From Branchinecta lynchi (lineage: Eukaryota; Arthropoda; Branchiopoda; Anostraca; Branchinectidae): 64,000 bases of DNA. Position numbers and translations under genes: made by a program. Position 1 is the stretch's first letter. Each line of letters starts with the position of its first letter. The DNA lies in NCBI GenBank assembly GCA_023053575.1, contig JAKZAP010000010.1, positions 18,784,628-18,848,627 on the forward strand, in the 5' to 3' direction. The notes beneath the pieces were generated by a model. The model was not told the DNA's origin and searched no databases. It worked only from the letters and a program-made list of their open reading frames with translations. Below, piece after piece: positions 10,701 through 25,700 of this stretch.

Positions 10701-13700
10701 GGCAGAAGGCTAGTGCTATTTATTAGTTGCGTTTTTGCAGATATCCTGGTATCTGTTACCACGGGAACTGCATCTGCAATTAGTCGTTTTTGCTGTTACC
10801 GTGGTATCTGATATACGGTTGCTCTGCAAAAACGACAATTGCCGAACATGCGCTTTTCGAAGTCATCCCGAAAAAAAAACCCAGATATTCAGTCACATCG
10901 CTAAGTGCCAAATTTCTTCCCCACCAATTTGACAAAGGTGTTGAAAGTCAGATGACTTTTTCAGATACCACGGTCGGACCGTGGTATCTGGATATTTGTT
11001 ACCACGATAACTGCAAAAACGCCTTTTGACCGTGGTATCAGATACCACGATAACTGCATGAACGACTTTAGACCGTGGTATCAGATACCATGGTATCTGC
11101 AAAAACGCAACTAACTGGAAAGAGACTTAACATGACAAAACGCGGTAAACTGAAAGTGCGAGGCGGAAGGAAATAATAAGGTTTAGTAAAGTTAGGTTTA
11201 TTTTTCATCCATCATACAGGAAAGAGAAAATGATGGAGAATGTGAAAAGTAAAGTAAAACGACACAGAAAGAGGTCACACAAAATTTCACACAATGTTTT
11301 GACAACTCCTGTGTTATTTTCTACCGCACAAAAATTAATATCAGAATATAAAACAGATTGAATTGAATTGTACATGACTCAATTAACAATGTAACACGAG
11401 TAAATTGTATATTATTTTATTTCATTTAGTTTTTCTTAAACCAAAGCTGTAGTTGAATCGTATTGAATATTATGTCAGTCAATACTATGTACTTGCAGTG
11501 TTTCGCTGTTCACATTTCCGATGCTATTTTTCTTAAAGTACAATGGGCGGATCCAACTATCATAATGTCATATTAGGATCCCCTAGAATGCAATATTGCG
11601 TGAGAAATCAGCCGATTCATAGACAATTTATCTCTGCCAGTTTATCTTTACATCGAATTTTTCTGTCTGCCATCCTCAAATTTACTAGGTTTGACAAATA
11701 TAAGCAGAGTTTCTTTGTTCTGATTGAATCGTCGCTATTATACACTCCAACCTATCTTCGTTGTTGACAGATAATTCTGCTAATAGTATTACCTTAGGAT
11801 TCCTTGTAAGTTCAGGACTTAAGCAAGTAAATCTGTTATATTTGCACGTTTTTGTCCCTTCTGCTATTTCACATCTTAAATCAAAACTTTTCTTTGGGAC
11901 AGCAAATAATAGCGCGTGTCATCAGATAGCATTTGAGCAACCTGCCAGCAACAGAGACAGTTTATGGAGCAGCCATGGCACTCCTTTATCACTAGGCTCT
12001 ATACAGGGATTAATTTCATGCGTGACCGAAAGCTTTTGAATTTTTCGTGCCTTTCAAGTGCGATCTCCGAAAATGTCTCCGCCGCGACGTCGAAGAGTAA
12101 TGACAAGCAATAAGAAGATAACGGCTCATTTTCGAAGCGCAATCGGGGGGGAGGTCCGAAATTTCTATTTCTGAAACATTTTTTGAAAAATAAAGCATAA
12201 TTAGTGCCGAAAGAACTAGAAAACCGTGGTTTTCGGGTTTTTTCTTGATCAGCTAATTATCCCTCTAGGATGATTTGCGATTGATAAATATAAATTCGAA
12301 TATTTCGGTTGCACTTCCGGCAAACCGTCCTCGGCGAAAAAAACAAAAAGACTGAATCATAAAATCGAACACAATACCAACAGAAAAACAATGTGGAACA
12401 AACAAAACATACAAGGATATGTAACTAAAAACCAGAAGAACGATGAGGATTGAAACGACAAACAAATTCAAATAAAATAATGAATATTAAAATGTGCGTG
12501 TTAAAATTGTGTATGTACAAATCTGTAATTATTTTACAATTCTGAATTTTGTGTATTTACAATTTACGAATTCCCTGGGAAAGCGCAGAAGCTTTCACCC
12601 AGCACTTATATAATCCTTCGTTTTTCCCATCGCTTTACTAATAATTTCACATAACTAGTTCATGAGAGCTTCAGCTCCATGCAGAGTTTCAGCCTTTGTT
12701 CATGTCAGGAGGTGATTTCGAATTTACGTAGTTACTCTTCATAGGAGCTCTCGGCCACCTTGGACGCTATGATTAGGGCTATTTTTTAATCTCCTCAATT
12801 CTGGCGGCCTATTCGACTGTAACTCTAAAATGCCAGGGGGGCTCCGTATTCTAAATTCGGTTGGATAAATGAAATGTGAATCCATGTCAGGAGGTGATTT
12901 CGAATTTACGTAGTTACTCTTCATAGGACCTCTCGGCCACCTTGGACGCTATGATTAGGGCTATTTTTTAATCTTCTCAATTCTGGTGGCCTATTCGACT
13001 GTAACGCTAAAATGCCAGGGGGGCTCCGTATTCTAAATTCGGTTGGATAAATGAAATGTAAATCCAGAACAAGTGTTTAGTGGGTGCCCCACAGTCATAC
13101 AGAAATCCTCAATTTTGGGGCATGGGCTTTTCAATCTGTTCACTGGAGCAACTACCTGGAAAGGGATAGAGTAAACCCACTAGGAAAGAAGTGGCCTCCA
13201 CAAAACTCTATGTATCTTGGAAGTGCTCTAACATTTTGAAAATTGGAAAATGAGGTTGGATAGACAGTGAAATCAGGTATCTTTTGATCTAGGACAAGAA
13301 GAAGACCCTATTTAGGTATGTAGCCAGTCTCAGTTTAACCAAATTTCACAGGGCTACCATGCCCATACGTCCAGGCGTTGGGGCACCGTGCCCCAAAACT
13401 GAAGATTTGTGTATGACTGGCAGGGGCGTCGCTAAGGGGTGGGGGTGGTAGGCTCGGAAAAGTCAGTAAGGCTAGTTACCAAGGCGTCGGCTGTTCTGGG
13501 TTCTCGAGCGTTTGAAACTTGAGGAATTGTATTCTCAGTCGCATGTTTCGAGAGGCAGGCTATTTCTAGTCTTTCAGAGGTTTTTAATAATATTTGTCAG
13601 AATGAGAAGTATGATTGTTAAATGTAAGCTTCCATTACCGACAGAAGACAGTTGTCAGATCAAGCAAAGTCCTGTATGATCAGAACGCCTTTTCGGATCC

Positions 13701-16700
13701 CCAAATAAAGGTAAAGGCCACTTAGCAAGATCTGCCCGTCTGTTTTTGTTCACGACGAATCAAGAAAAATGTGAGACGTTTAGTTGGAAGTTGGATAATG
13801 TGCTTCGTTCGAGGCTTCCCTGATCATCTAGAAAAAAATAAATAAAATGGAGTTGACTTATTCTGAATAGAGTTAAAACACAAAAATAAAAATCAAAATT
13901 CAAAAGAGAGCCTGCAAAATAATTCTTGGATCAAATTACATCGACTACAAAAATAGCCTAACAACACTTCAGTTGGTCACTTTGTCCGAAAGACGCCACC
14001 AGTTGGTAATGAACTTCGGGATGACGTGCCTAGCAAGTGAGCAGCACCGCGATATTTTACCTGCTTTCATTGCTCCAAGAACTGACAACCCAGCTACCCG
14101 GACATCCCAAAAAAACGCAGGGAAACAAAAACTAATTGCCCCACCAACTCACTCATCGGACAGATACCTTAACTCATTTGTGCCATACTTTGTCAAATTT
14201 TATAATCAGCTACAGTGACATTTTGTAAATGCATCATTTAATTGTATATATAATTCGAGTGTATAAATTTGTTGACAATCCTACGCTATTTTTTGTGAAA
14301 ACATAAATATTAAGGAAAATAAACATTGATTGATTGATTGATTGATTGATTCCACAGAATTTGCCTGTAGCGCCTTTCGTAGTAGGCTTTCCGGGTCGTT
14401 TCATTCGAATTTTAGGCTTGCAATTTCGGGGCTTGGGCCGCATTAAAAGCTATATAGATTTTGTTGCGGAGAAGTAGCGTTTTGCCCGAAAAAAGTCAGG
14501 ACCTACTAAAAAATTTCGCCGGCGGCGCTCATTGCCATTCTGTCTGATATACAGTTTTGGGGATATAGTGCCGTGTTTCTTGGTTATTGTTGCTAACTGG
14601 TATGACTCTTGGGCCTTCTGTCTGCCAGTCATATATCTTAAGATACCACCTCCCACGCCCAAGCCCTTCAGACCGCTTCTGAGCTCGGAGTTACAACTAT
14701 GCTTCTAATCTTCAGTCTTCAACGCTTGCAGTTATCACGAGTTTTACTATCACATATGAGACGAAAAGCTGAAACGGGCGGCAGTGCGCCGGTAGGCGCC
14801 CCCCCCCCTCGAGTTTTGGCTAGCGACGCCCCTGATGAATGGTGCCCCATGCCTGGACATGCTAGTATTCTTTACTATTAAATAGTATTACATGCAACTT
14901 GTTAATACAACTATCATACAACTACTCAGGCTATGAATTTTTCATCGGGATGCCTCAACCATATAATATATACATCCGGGTGTGACTGTTGTAATAAATG
15001 TATAGTTGATATTAGTTTTAATTTCAGGGCAGCGTCGTCTATGCATATTACGGACGAGCGGAGGACTATGCTGAGCTTAAGAAGTTAAATGTAGACCCTA
15101 CTGGAAAAATTGTGCTCGCTCGTTATGGACAGATTTTCCGGGGAAATATCGTAAGTATGCCCCCCCCCCCACCATCTCCGTCAACAAATTAGCCTGTTGA
15201 ATGAATGAATGAATAAGCTTATTACCCATCTTTACGTAAAATGTCAATGATGGAGTATGAAAAAAAGAAATAAAGAAAACGAACAATGAATAGCACACAA
15301 GATATAATTTGACCTTGGCCATACATAACTAAAAAACAATAATTGGACATTAATTTCTTTTACTATTGTTTAATTACTGGATAGAGAGGCAGTTTAGAGG
15401 GTCGAGGGATTCCAGAAATATGTTCTCCATATGGATACGCCTTGTGCCATTTCTGATATGGGTTAATAGAAATATTGATTACAAGATTGAATACGCCCCT
15501 GAAGGAAGGATGATGTCTTATACGAATTCGTTCTCACCCACCCTCACCACTTTGACGATGGACTGAGGAATACTGTAAGCGTGAAGTTCTTTTGCCATAT
15601 GGTCCGGAGGAGATCATATGTTTGGAAAGGGCCGGGAGTAGACTTTTATCCGCGAATTTTAAAAGTGTTGAAAGAATAAGAAATCCAGGTCTGGCCAAGG
15701 CACTACTGAGAAGTTAAGTAGATTTTCGGCGTGGAATTTTTCTTTGTTGGCAGAGAGCCTGCTCCCATGGTTTAAGCTACGAGCAATCTGTCTGCCAGTA
15801 CGTGATCGGAGTAATCCGGAAAAACAGCTTCAAACTAGTACGCGTTAATGCCCGCTTTACTCTCATACAGAGGCAGAGGGTAATTTTCTCGTAGGATTCG
15901 AGCCAATCTTAGATCCCATGGGACATTTTCTTAATAGGTATAATATAAATTTCCTGATGTTCTCGACTCGAGAAATATAGCTAAAATAATTAAAATTTCT
16001 CTTTTCTTTTTAATGTAGCCTACTTTAGCCAAATAAAGCGACGCCTTGAGTGATGTAATATCTATTGTTTTTTATGTTCATGTATCTCTTACCGTCAAGT
16101 GGTTATTACTATTCATGGATTCTTCACATTTATATTCATTATACATCTTCAAATATTCATTCTATAATACAATTCTAGGTGTTGGAAGCGCAGAAGCGTG
16201 GGGCAATCGGCGTTCTTCTTTTCTCGGACCCTAAAGACTTTTCTCCAAGAGGACGAGACCAGGTCTACCCGAACACTGTAGACCTGCCCGGGTATGGAGT
16301 GCAGTCTGGTACCATCATGCTCAGTGATGGGGACCCCTTGACACCCAACTACCCTTCGATCGGTAAGGTACACTTTTTCTTGATAATACCGTTGGTCTGT
16401 GACGTTACGTAAAACAGTTGGCGGAAACTATGACAGAATTTCGGTCGGCAAGTATATTTATCTGTCTCTATATATATAAATATGTATATCGGAATGAAAA
16501 ACAACCGTACTTTCCCTAATTTACACTAGTAATGATAAGTAAATTGGGAGTGATAACTTTTCTTTTTTCAAATCGTTTATCCGTCAAGTCAACTTCGTAG
16601 CTTTTTTCTTCAGAAGATGCTAAATTACGCTGGTCATCACAGTAATAAAATAAAATATTTAAAAAAAATATAGAAAAGGGCTCGAGTGAGCTCGTGATCC

Positions 16701-19700
16701 TTGAGGTCCGTCCTCTGGGGTGTCCGACAAATTGTTCTTATGACAATTCGTCATTGTGACAATTTGTCATACGGACATCTCGTCGCTCGTTGCCTAATTT
16801 CAAGTTCGATGTCATTTGAGATATATTATGAAATACCTCGGTTCTCCGCATGCATTTGAGGACGCCAGTTTGTCGAGACCGAAATCTCCCTATGATGGTT
16901 CGCAGGTCTTTAAATTAAAAGAAAACGACAATTCAGTGATTTCTATGGCGCACTGAACGTTTCCATTTTCGCTCCCTAAGAAGTGTTCTAATTTCCATTT
17001 AAGAAAACACACATATACAACACCAACAATTAGTGAAGATCGCAAAGTACTGCTTAGAACTATCAAAACAGAACGAGCAGTCGAAGTTTTGTGATTCTAA
17101 TTACCTTGAATTCAGTTTATCTGTGTTTTGTGTATGAGAATCCTTTATGGCAAGAGTTTTTCACGACTTCTCCCAGTCTTTATGAGTTCCATATTTGACC
17201 AACTTCATTCCTCTCAAGAATATATTCGAAAAAGACTGATGATTAAGTATCTGAGATTAGTAGGTACGTGGATTAAGAATAATAATTCAAAGACGGATTT
17301 AAACAACCTCTTGTGAAGGGGAGTCAGTTTTGCTTTGATCAAACTACCATTGTAAAAGAAAAGTTTCTACAACATGAGGAACTGTCCTAGTGACGAATTG
17401 TCCCATGACGAATTGTCTGTGGGAAGTGTCCCTGTTGCTAATTATCTGTGTGATGGATTCTCTGTGACAAAATATCTTGTGACCAATGGTCTTAGAATCT
17501 CTAGTGGCAGGTATCAATTTATTTTGCTTGCCTTCTATTCATCAAGGCGCTAGAAGCTGAATTTAAACCAAATTAAACATTTCCATGCAGATTCTAGCTT
17601 TCAATTTTTCTCAGGCCCAATCCTAAAACTGGCTTAAAACCAAATGACGCGCCCTCACACAAAAGCGAAAATATCACATAAAGCGCCGCAGTTGGAATTT
17701 TCGAAAGTTTGTCATTACAGCGTCTCTTTATCAGGATCCAAGATAAAATTAAGTACTATCGATGAAATCATAGATCTGTCCTTTTGTCTGCGGCCGTTGC
17801 TTCGCTCGACCTCTTCGAGCTTCGGGTTCGTGGTAACTACCGAATCCTGGCAATTATACTGAATGAACTACTGAATCCCAGTTACTATAGCCTATTCGGG
17901 ATAGGCTATACCGATAGCATATTCGGTATTCTGTGTAACTACCGAATCCCGGTTATGTACCGAGTATCCGGTAATATACCGAGTTGTTTTGGTATCGAAA
18001 AACTACAGAATAATATTCGTATTCGGTATAATTTCGTCGAAACTGGAACAAAAGTCGCGATTTGTGGTAACTACCGAATCCTGGAAATTATAGCGAATAA
18101 ATTACCGAACCCCAATCATGATACTGAACAATCTTCGACCGATAGCCTATTCGGGACTAGCATTAGGGAGTCTGATAATCATTTATTGTTTAAGAATAGA
18201 TTAAAAAAATATTTTTTGGGTAATTGAGTTGGTTGTTTAATGAAGATTAGGGCAGGATTGGGGAGGGGAATGGGAATTGGGTAGGCTAGGGGTGTTCGAG
18301 TGAAGAAAGCTGATTTGGAGTGAGTTAAAGACTCACTAAGTGTATTGAAAAAAAAAAAAAATTGATCAATAGATCTTGATAATTTGATGTCCGTCTTGCA
18401 CAGGTGACCTGTTGTCACATATTGAGACGGGCCATTGGTTTTAAGAATATGTTCAGTATGTTGTAGAAATGTTGAAGAAATAAATTTCTTCCTTCCTTCA
18501 TAAGTAAGATGTCCTCCTTCCATAATTAGTTGAAAAATGTCATTTTGGTTCAATGCAGCTCGGATTCCGTTCGACCACCAGTAGGCTACCTGCGTCACGT
18601 CTGCTATTCATACAGATAGCTGGTGCTTTTGACAATACAGCGCATTCTCGGGCGCTATTTTCTCTCATTACTTTTGGAGTTAATCTGTCTGTTGTCAATC
18701 TGTTGAAATTCTGGTATGGCCATTCTTCAGTAAGGTTCAAATATTTATTTATTTATTTATTTATTTATTCATTTATTTCCCTCAAAATTGAGGAGTACAA
18801 CTTACAAATTGTAAAACAAAATCATTCCTAAATCAACTAAACTCCTTTCAATAAAATACTGTGAAATAATATACAAAATACACTTCAACAACTAACTTAT
18901 AATTACTTACGTATCGCACTAATCACTTCTTTCGCACTAATCACTTCTTCAAATGGCAAGGTAGCATGTCAGCAGGGGCGTTGCAGGGGGGGGGGGGGGG
19001 GGAGGGCAGACTATTTGGTATATTTACCAGTATTTGGTAGTTATACAGAATCCCAAATAGGCTATCAGTACGAATATATTATGTATAACGATTGGGATTC
19101 GGTGTAATTCCCAGGATTCGGCAGTTATTACGAATTTGGTGAGCGAATTCACCCAAATTATCGATGCCAGAACTATTCGGTATATTTATGGAGATTCAGT
19201 AGTTACGCGGCACAAGGTACAAGAAACTGTAATTGTCCGATGGCTTTTGCAAAGGTTTGTGTCTTTCCCTCCCTTAATCACCGAAGCTACAGTACCCAAG
19301 AGGAAACTATACGCGCCTCATAAAATTCCTCTCATATTAGTTCTTTTTTGGCCGCCAGGTGCGCTATAGCAAAGAAAACAATGACACGTTACTTCTTTGT
19401 GTACGTTTATCCAGGTTTGTTTTGATATTTTCAATTCCTCTTAGGCCTAACCAAGTTTAAAACTGTTTAAAATGCCTCTTCCCCTCTTTTTGCTTTACCC
19501 AACTCCGTTCTGTCAAGCGTCATCAAGTTTGTCATTTCTGGCTTCCGACTTCAGTGCTGAGTTCTGGCTGTCTTTTCCACGGGGCCAATGAGCGACTCGA
19601 CATGAAGCGAAAGCCTATTCGGTCATTTACCGGTCAGATAACTTATCGTCGGATCTCACGTGTGATTGTTATTGTTCCTCTAGCACGTCTGGCGGCAATT

Positions 19701-22700
19701 CGTCATCGGATTTTATGAAGGACGTATTCGGAACCGAACCCTGGCATAATCAAATTTGAAACAGAAGCTGAAGGTGTTGACTAACCATCAATCCTTCTTC
19801 ACTTTCCGCTCCTTTTTTTCACTTTCACCATCACTTTCGCTTCCTTCTCTGTGACTCCCAGCTCTCAGCCATTCAACCAACGTGCTAACGCTGGACACCC
19901 AATGGGCACCAGTTCTTCTTAATTTTCGGAAAGCAATTTCAGAATGTTTTCCTCTAGCAATGCTAGTTTTCTGTTACCCGGCCTTCCCCCTTTTTCGGGT
20001 TGCATATTTTTTTTCTCCTGTTCAAATCCTGAAATAATTGTAAGTGCAGAGTATCGTCTTACTAAAATTTTGTTTAAGAATAAAACCTTGAACCTCAGAT
20101 CTCTTTGATTTTTGCATAAAAACTCAGAGACGGCGAACCGCCTTCTCCACCTGTAAACGATCGTCTTATCTATTTTCTTTTCTATGGCAGAGTCTGCGAA
20201 CTTCGACTGGAATTCCAAAATGTATACCGAGCTTCCTCAGATCCCAACTCAGCCTATTGGATACAACGATGCTGAAATTTTGCTCAAGTAAGATGTTTTT
20301 TTTTCGTTTCTAAGGTGTTCAGACACCTAATAGTCCGGGATCCAGACCGCGATATCGTTCAAAAACGGGGGGGGGGGGGGGGGGGGTAGCTGTCACATAA
20401 CTCGAATTACCAAAGTCACATTAATCAATGGAACTAAACTTATTAATTGTTTAATATAATTTAAATGTTTCAAAGTCAGCTTGGGCTCAAAGAATATTTG
20501 TTTAATATAATATTTTGTAGAAAAGTATTCGGTGCGAAATTATCCTCGTTTATATTACTATTAGTAATTGAAGTCTTTTCGTATTTAAGTGTAATAGATA
20601 AATTGTTACATTGGTTTGAAGTTAATATGGGTCTACTTTTCGAGTTCTGCGACAATTAGTATAGAGTCCAGAAGTGTACATTTTTACCTAAGAATTAGAA
20701 CCTCTATTTTGAATAGAGTAACTGTTTTAACCACTCTTTGTTTCGGGCCTATTTTTGCCATTTTTGGAGGTTCGGGCAACGTGCCAGTGCTATTCGTTTT
20801 TGGATAATCATGGCTAATTAATAAACTTGATTTGATTTGAACACTCCGCGAGTTGCAGGGCTTCCACTTCCAGAGAGTTTACCCTATTTTAGGGAAAATT
20901 TTTTTCTTTTAGGGACACTTATTTTGAATCTAGGGATTCAGGAAAATCTGGGCCCTGCCTGGGGTAAAGTAAGGGTTTTTAGGGATATTGAGTGAAAGTT
21001 CGATTCTTTCAAATGAAGGCTTAAAGATTCTCATAGATTGCATATGTTCAGTCTTCTTTAAAATGCTTATGTTACAACAATGGACTATGTTGCGAACATC
21101 AGTGCAAAATTTAAAAAAGGGCTAAAGCGTGGAATGATCACTTTGATGATTAGGTATTTAGTAATTTAGGTAGCCTATTATTTAGTTTATTTTTAAGCAA
21201 TGCCTTTGATTGGTGTAAATTTAGGCTATGCAGCAATTGTACAGTTGTAGAATAGGAGCATGCGACCTATGCACCTAGCATTAAGGATTCATTCAATCAG
21301 CTGGTGATCTCTTTTTCCCGTGGTGAGCTATCTGCAAATCCGCAGGGGACTATCCAAATAGAGCACCAGCTGCCTTTGTAAAACAAGACCAAAGGTTTCG
21401 ATGGGATCCCAAAAATCCAATATTTGATGTAGACAATTGGGTCTTGTCTTTGCCAGGTCCAGTCTTCGCCAGACTCCTTGAACATCTTTTTTTTCTTCAA
21501 AATTCAGAAACAGATTAAGGCCAAATAGCTAATCATCTATGAAAACCAAGTTTCTGCCAATTTTCCGGTTTTGACTGAATCCCGGAACTACTTGTCTGGT
21601 GAAAAAAGAAAGCTAAGAAACGAACTCAGCGTATCTTCTTTCGTCAATATCGAACATCTAATCAACTTAAAATACAAATTTAACTTTTAACAAAATTCCC
21701 GGTTCCATCCGGATTCCGGACGAAATATATGTCCCGGACTAAGTCCGGGTAAAAAACCTACGACATCGCAAAAGTTGTCCGTCTGTCCGTCCGTCCGTCT
21801 GTAAGCACGATAACTCTCGAAGGGAATGAGATATTTTGATGAAACTTGGTGTGAGGATTCTTTGGGTCATCCTCAAATTAAGGGGCAAACAAAATATTTT
21901 GAAACATGCTGAACACGTTGATGATAATCATTTTCTCGCCGAACAAATAGTTAGTCCAGAATCCGGCAAAAGACGGAGAGTTTGTTAAGTAAAATTTGTA
22001 TTTGATGGTGATTAGATGTTCGATTCAGGGGTAAGAAGACTTGATAAACACTTGTGTATGAATCATTTTCTACCCGGACAAGTAGTTCGTCTGGAATCCG
22101 GCCAAAACCGGAAAATTTGGTAAAAGTAAAAGTTTTATGTAGTTGATTATAAATCCGATTTAGGGGTAAGAAGTGATGCTGAATCCAAACGTGACAATCA
22201 ATTTTTACCCGGACATATAGTTGGCCCGGAATCCGGATGGAACCGGAAAATTTTGTTATAGTGTTAAGTTTTTATTTGAAGTTGATTAGATGTTCGATAC
22301 TGGGGAAAGAAGACACGATGAATTCGTTTCTTAGCTTTCTTTTTTTACCGGACAAGTAGTTCCGGAATTCATTCGAAACCGGAAAAATGGCAAAAGTAAG
22401 CCAGGAATTTTCGTCAAAATAGATACGACTTATAAGGGGAAACACACGGGCTGAATCCATATCTGAACTTGGTTTTCACAGATGATTAGCTATTGGCCTT
22501 AATCTGTTTCTGAATTTTGATATTAAAATTGTTCAAGGAGTCTGGGAAAGACTGGACCTGGCGAAGACAAGACCTAATTGTCTAGATCAAATATTGGATT
22601 ATTGGAATCCCATCGAAACCTTTGGTCTTGTTTCTAGGGAGAAAAATAGGGAGAAACCAGACCTAAACACGAGGAATTTTAGGGAAAATAGGTATGAAAA

Positions 22701-25700
22701 TAGGGAAAATTGAAATAAAAAAGTGGAAGCACTGGTGAGTTGGCAAGCAAATAAGCAAAGGATTGCCAGCTCTAAAACCCCGTCCGTACTGTCGGAAGTG
22801 GGCGCTGTCCGTGACAGTAGCTCACGAGCTGCAGAAGTTTTGAAGAAGTCTCCTAGACCAAATTTGTGCGCTGAGAACGAGAATCGTACCGCACCGATGT
22901 AGGTCACCCGCTTTTCAGCCGATAGGGGTAGATTAGGCCTATAAAGACTAACTGTAGAAAAAAAATTTTCTAGCAGGACCGCATAAACTAAATCAAACAA
23001 CCTATACATATTATAATATCAGAAAATAACACCGAGACGGTTGTAAATAATCTATCCCAGCTGAAGGTGAGATAGGTTCTGAAAAATATCTATAGAGCGC
23101 AGTGAGGTTGATATTTTTTAACGGCCATGGAAGTTTTTATTCCGATATCAACCGAGACAGAGGTGTGTTGACTGTTTTAGCTTTTTCGAATAGAACCGTT
23201 AAAGGACATGTCTTACCTGTAATGCTAACGCACCCTACTTCCATAATCAACCCCGGAGACCCCAATTTCGTACGGTACATTCTAACCATCTAACACAACC
23301 ACGCTGATTGTATCACTTGCCGTGTACCTTCGATGTGTTTCATATGGCATGCATTTTGGGTCAAAATTGGTCAAAATGTTGCCCAGAATACATGAAATGT
23401 CGCCGAGAATGTATGAAGTGTAGCCGATAATGCTGTTTTTGTCGCCGAGATTCTTTCTGTGTATTCGAGACTTCAATGTATGTTGCCGAGAATGACAACT
23501 TTGTAGCCGAGATTGCCACTTGAAAGCGTGGCTAAATGTCATACATTCTGGGTAACATTACGCGAAATCTCGGCGACACTTTATTCCGTCTCGGGAACTA
23601 GATTTTTGGTTTCGAACACATATCTGTATTTCTCGGTGACACGTTTTTCAGTGGCAACCTCGGCTACAAAGTTGTCATTCTCGGCAACAAACATATTGCA
23701 GTCTCGGACACACACAAACAATCTTGGCGACAAAAGCAGCATTCTCGGCGACATTTCGTGCATTCTCGGCAACATTTCTGCCAGATTTGGCCCAAAATGC
23801 ATGTCATATGTTTCACGCTGTCGACGGTTGTCTGCGATAAGTTTTGAATCAGAAAAACCGGTTATGTAAATTGTTTCCCTGTTTTCGCCACAAGTCAACT
23901 AGTCTCGGAAAAGGTTTAAAACAGCCAAAACCGTAGGTTATCTGTTGAAAGCACAGCCTAGTTTAAACTATTCAAATTTTTTAAAATACTCGAAGTTGAA
24001 GAGTAAATAATGCCAGGGTCCTTTAACAACCTTGCACAAAACCTCTGGTAGTTGATATGACTTCATATCATCCTCTCCTGAGGCTGATATGGTTTATGTC
24101 ATCCTCTCATATATACCGCTAACTTTCTGTGTGAAGGTTGTCGTAAGGTAACTGATCGTGGATCATAGGAGACACTGCATATCCTGATCGATCGGATCAG
24201 AAACAGACACGACAGTAGTTGCGTTTTTGCAGATATTATGGTTTCTGGTACCACGATCTATCTAAAATTCATACCACATCCCGACCGTATTGTCTGACCG
24301 TGGTATTTGAAAAGTCGTCTCACTTTTTTCGTCACTACCACAAGAGCCTAGGATTGTATCAAGTTGGTGGGAAAAAAGTTTTACTCTTGTGATGAGACTA
24401 GACATACGTATTTCTCTTTGAGGTGACTTCTGAAATCACAAAATGGGAAATTGTTCATTTTACAAAGCAACCGTAGTGTCAGATATCGTGCATGGTAACT
24501 GATGTTAGTTATACGTTTTGTGGGCATGTTACAGGGTAAATGTTTTGTGGTGGGGCAGTGGGAGCACACGAACCTTGCTCCCCAGCTCCCTCCCTGCTAC
24601 CGGTGTGATCCTTTTTTCATGTTTTACTTTTTAGTGCACTTGCCGGGCCGCCTTCCCCAGCTGCTTGGAAAGGGGATCTCAGCTCGGCTTATAATCTAGG
24701 AGGAAGCTTTGTGACAGACTTTAAGGAGGTGAAGATGGACATTAGAACGACGATAGAGCAACGTATGACATACAACGTGATAGGAACACTGTATGGTGCT
24801 GTTGAGAAAGGTAGGTATTTAGCGAGATTCTTGGAACAGAGACTGGATCTGATTGGACACAAGCAAACAAAATAGCAAACTTTCACATGCAAACCATTGA
24901 TTCGCGCAGCGCAGTTGTCGATCTCCTGATACTCTGCCCTCGCTCTGATTGATTGATTTATTGTATAATTCAGGTACAAACTTTCGTGGTTGTCCAACCA
25001 AATTGTTTGACCTTTGTCAAGTAATATACACAACAATTGTTGCTGAAATCAAATTCATACTCAAAATAAAAAGTAAACCATAGAAGTCAACACCCGAAAT
25101 AAAATTTCTAACAAAATAACTAAGACAAAACAACATTATTGTAAAAATCCACAAATTTCAGAATGAAGCTATTGCAATATCTTTGCCGGTTACATGTGGT
25201 CGGCATGAGCTTCGAGACTTTGGTGGATACTTGCCTTGGGGGCCTTGGGCGTTCAACCTCAAAATCAGGGGTAAAAGGGATCGGAGAGTTGGGTGTTCAA
25301 GGAGTTTAGTTCAAGCTTTGACACAACTTCTGCCTCCTATTAGACAGCGCATCCAGTCCAAATAAAGAAAGAAGGCCAGAGTACGGGATTTTAGGGCCCC
25401 TGTGCACAATTCTTAGGGCACGTTTCTGAATATTCTCTATACGATCAGATTCATCCATCATTCGGGAGTGCAACGCGTGGTTTGGGGCAAATCATCCGAC
25501 GCTTCCCGTGTTTTTCCCTAGATTTCTTTAGGTACTGATTTGACGTTGGGTGGGCCTACGGCTTGCCTTATTAGGAAATGCCACTAATCCCCGCCCTAAA
25601 CCAAATGGTAGGCACCACCGAGATTCGAACTAGCGACACTTCGCTTGTGTGTTCGGCGCCCTAATAATTCGGCCAAGACAGACCTGGACACCCTAAAATA

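Noticed and set aside
10536..10811. Stand-alone 89-residue protein starting at 10542
   Set aside because: Its first part is peptidase exon 3; the remainder reads into intron and a MITE.
18179..18598. 139-residue open frame on the minus strand
   Set aside because: Low-complexity, crosses a poly-A tract and repeat junctions; no family resemblance.
22599..23009. 136-residue minus-strand frame
   Set aside because: Begins in the end of an R2 copy and shows no recognisable domain.
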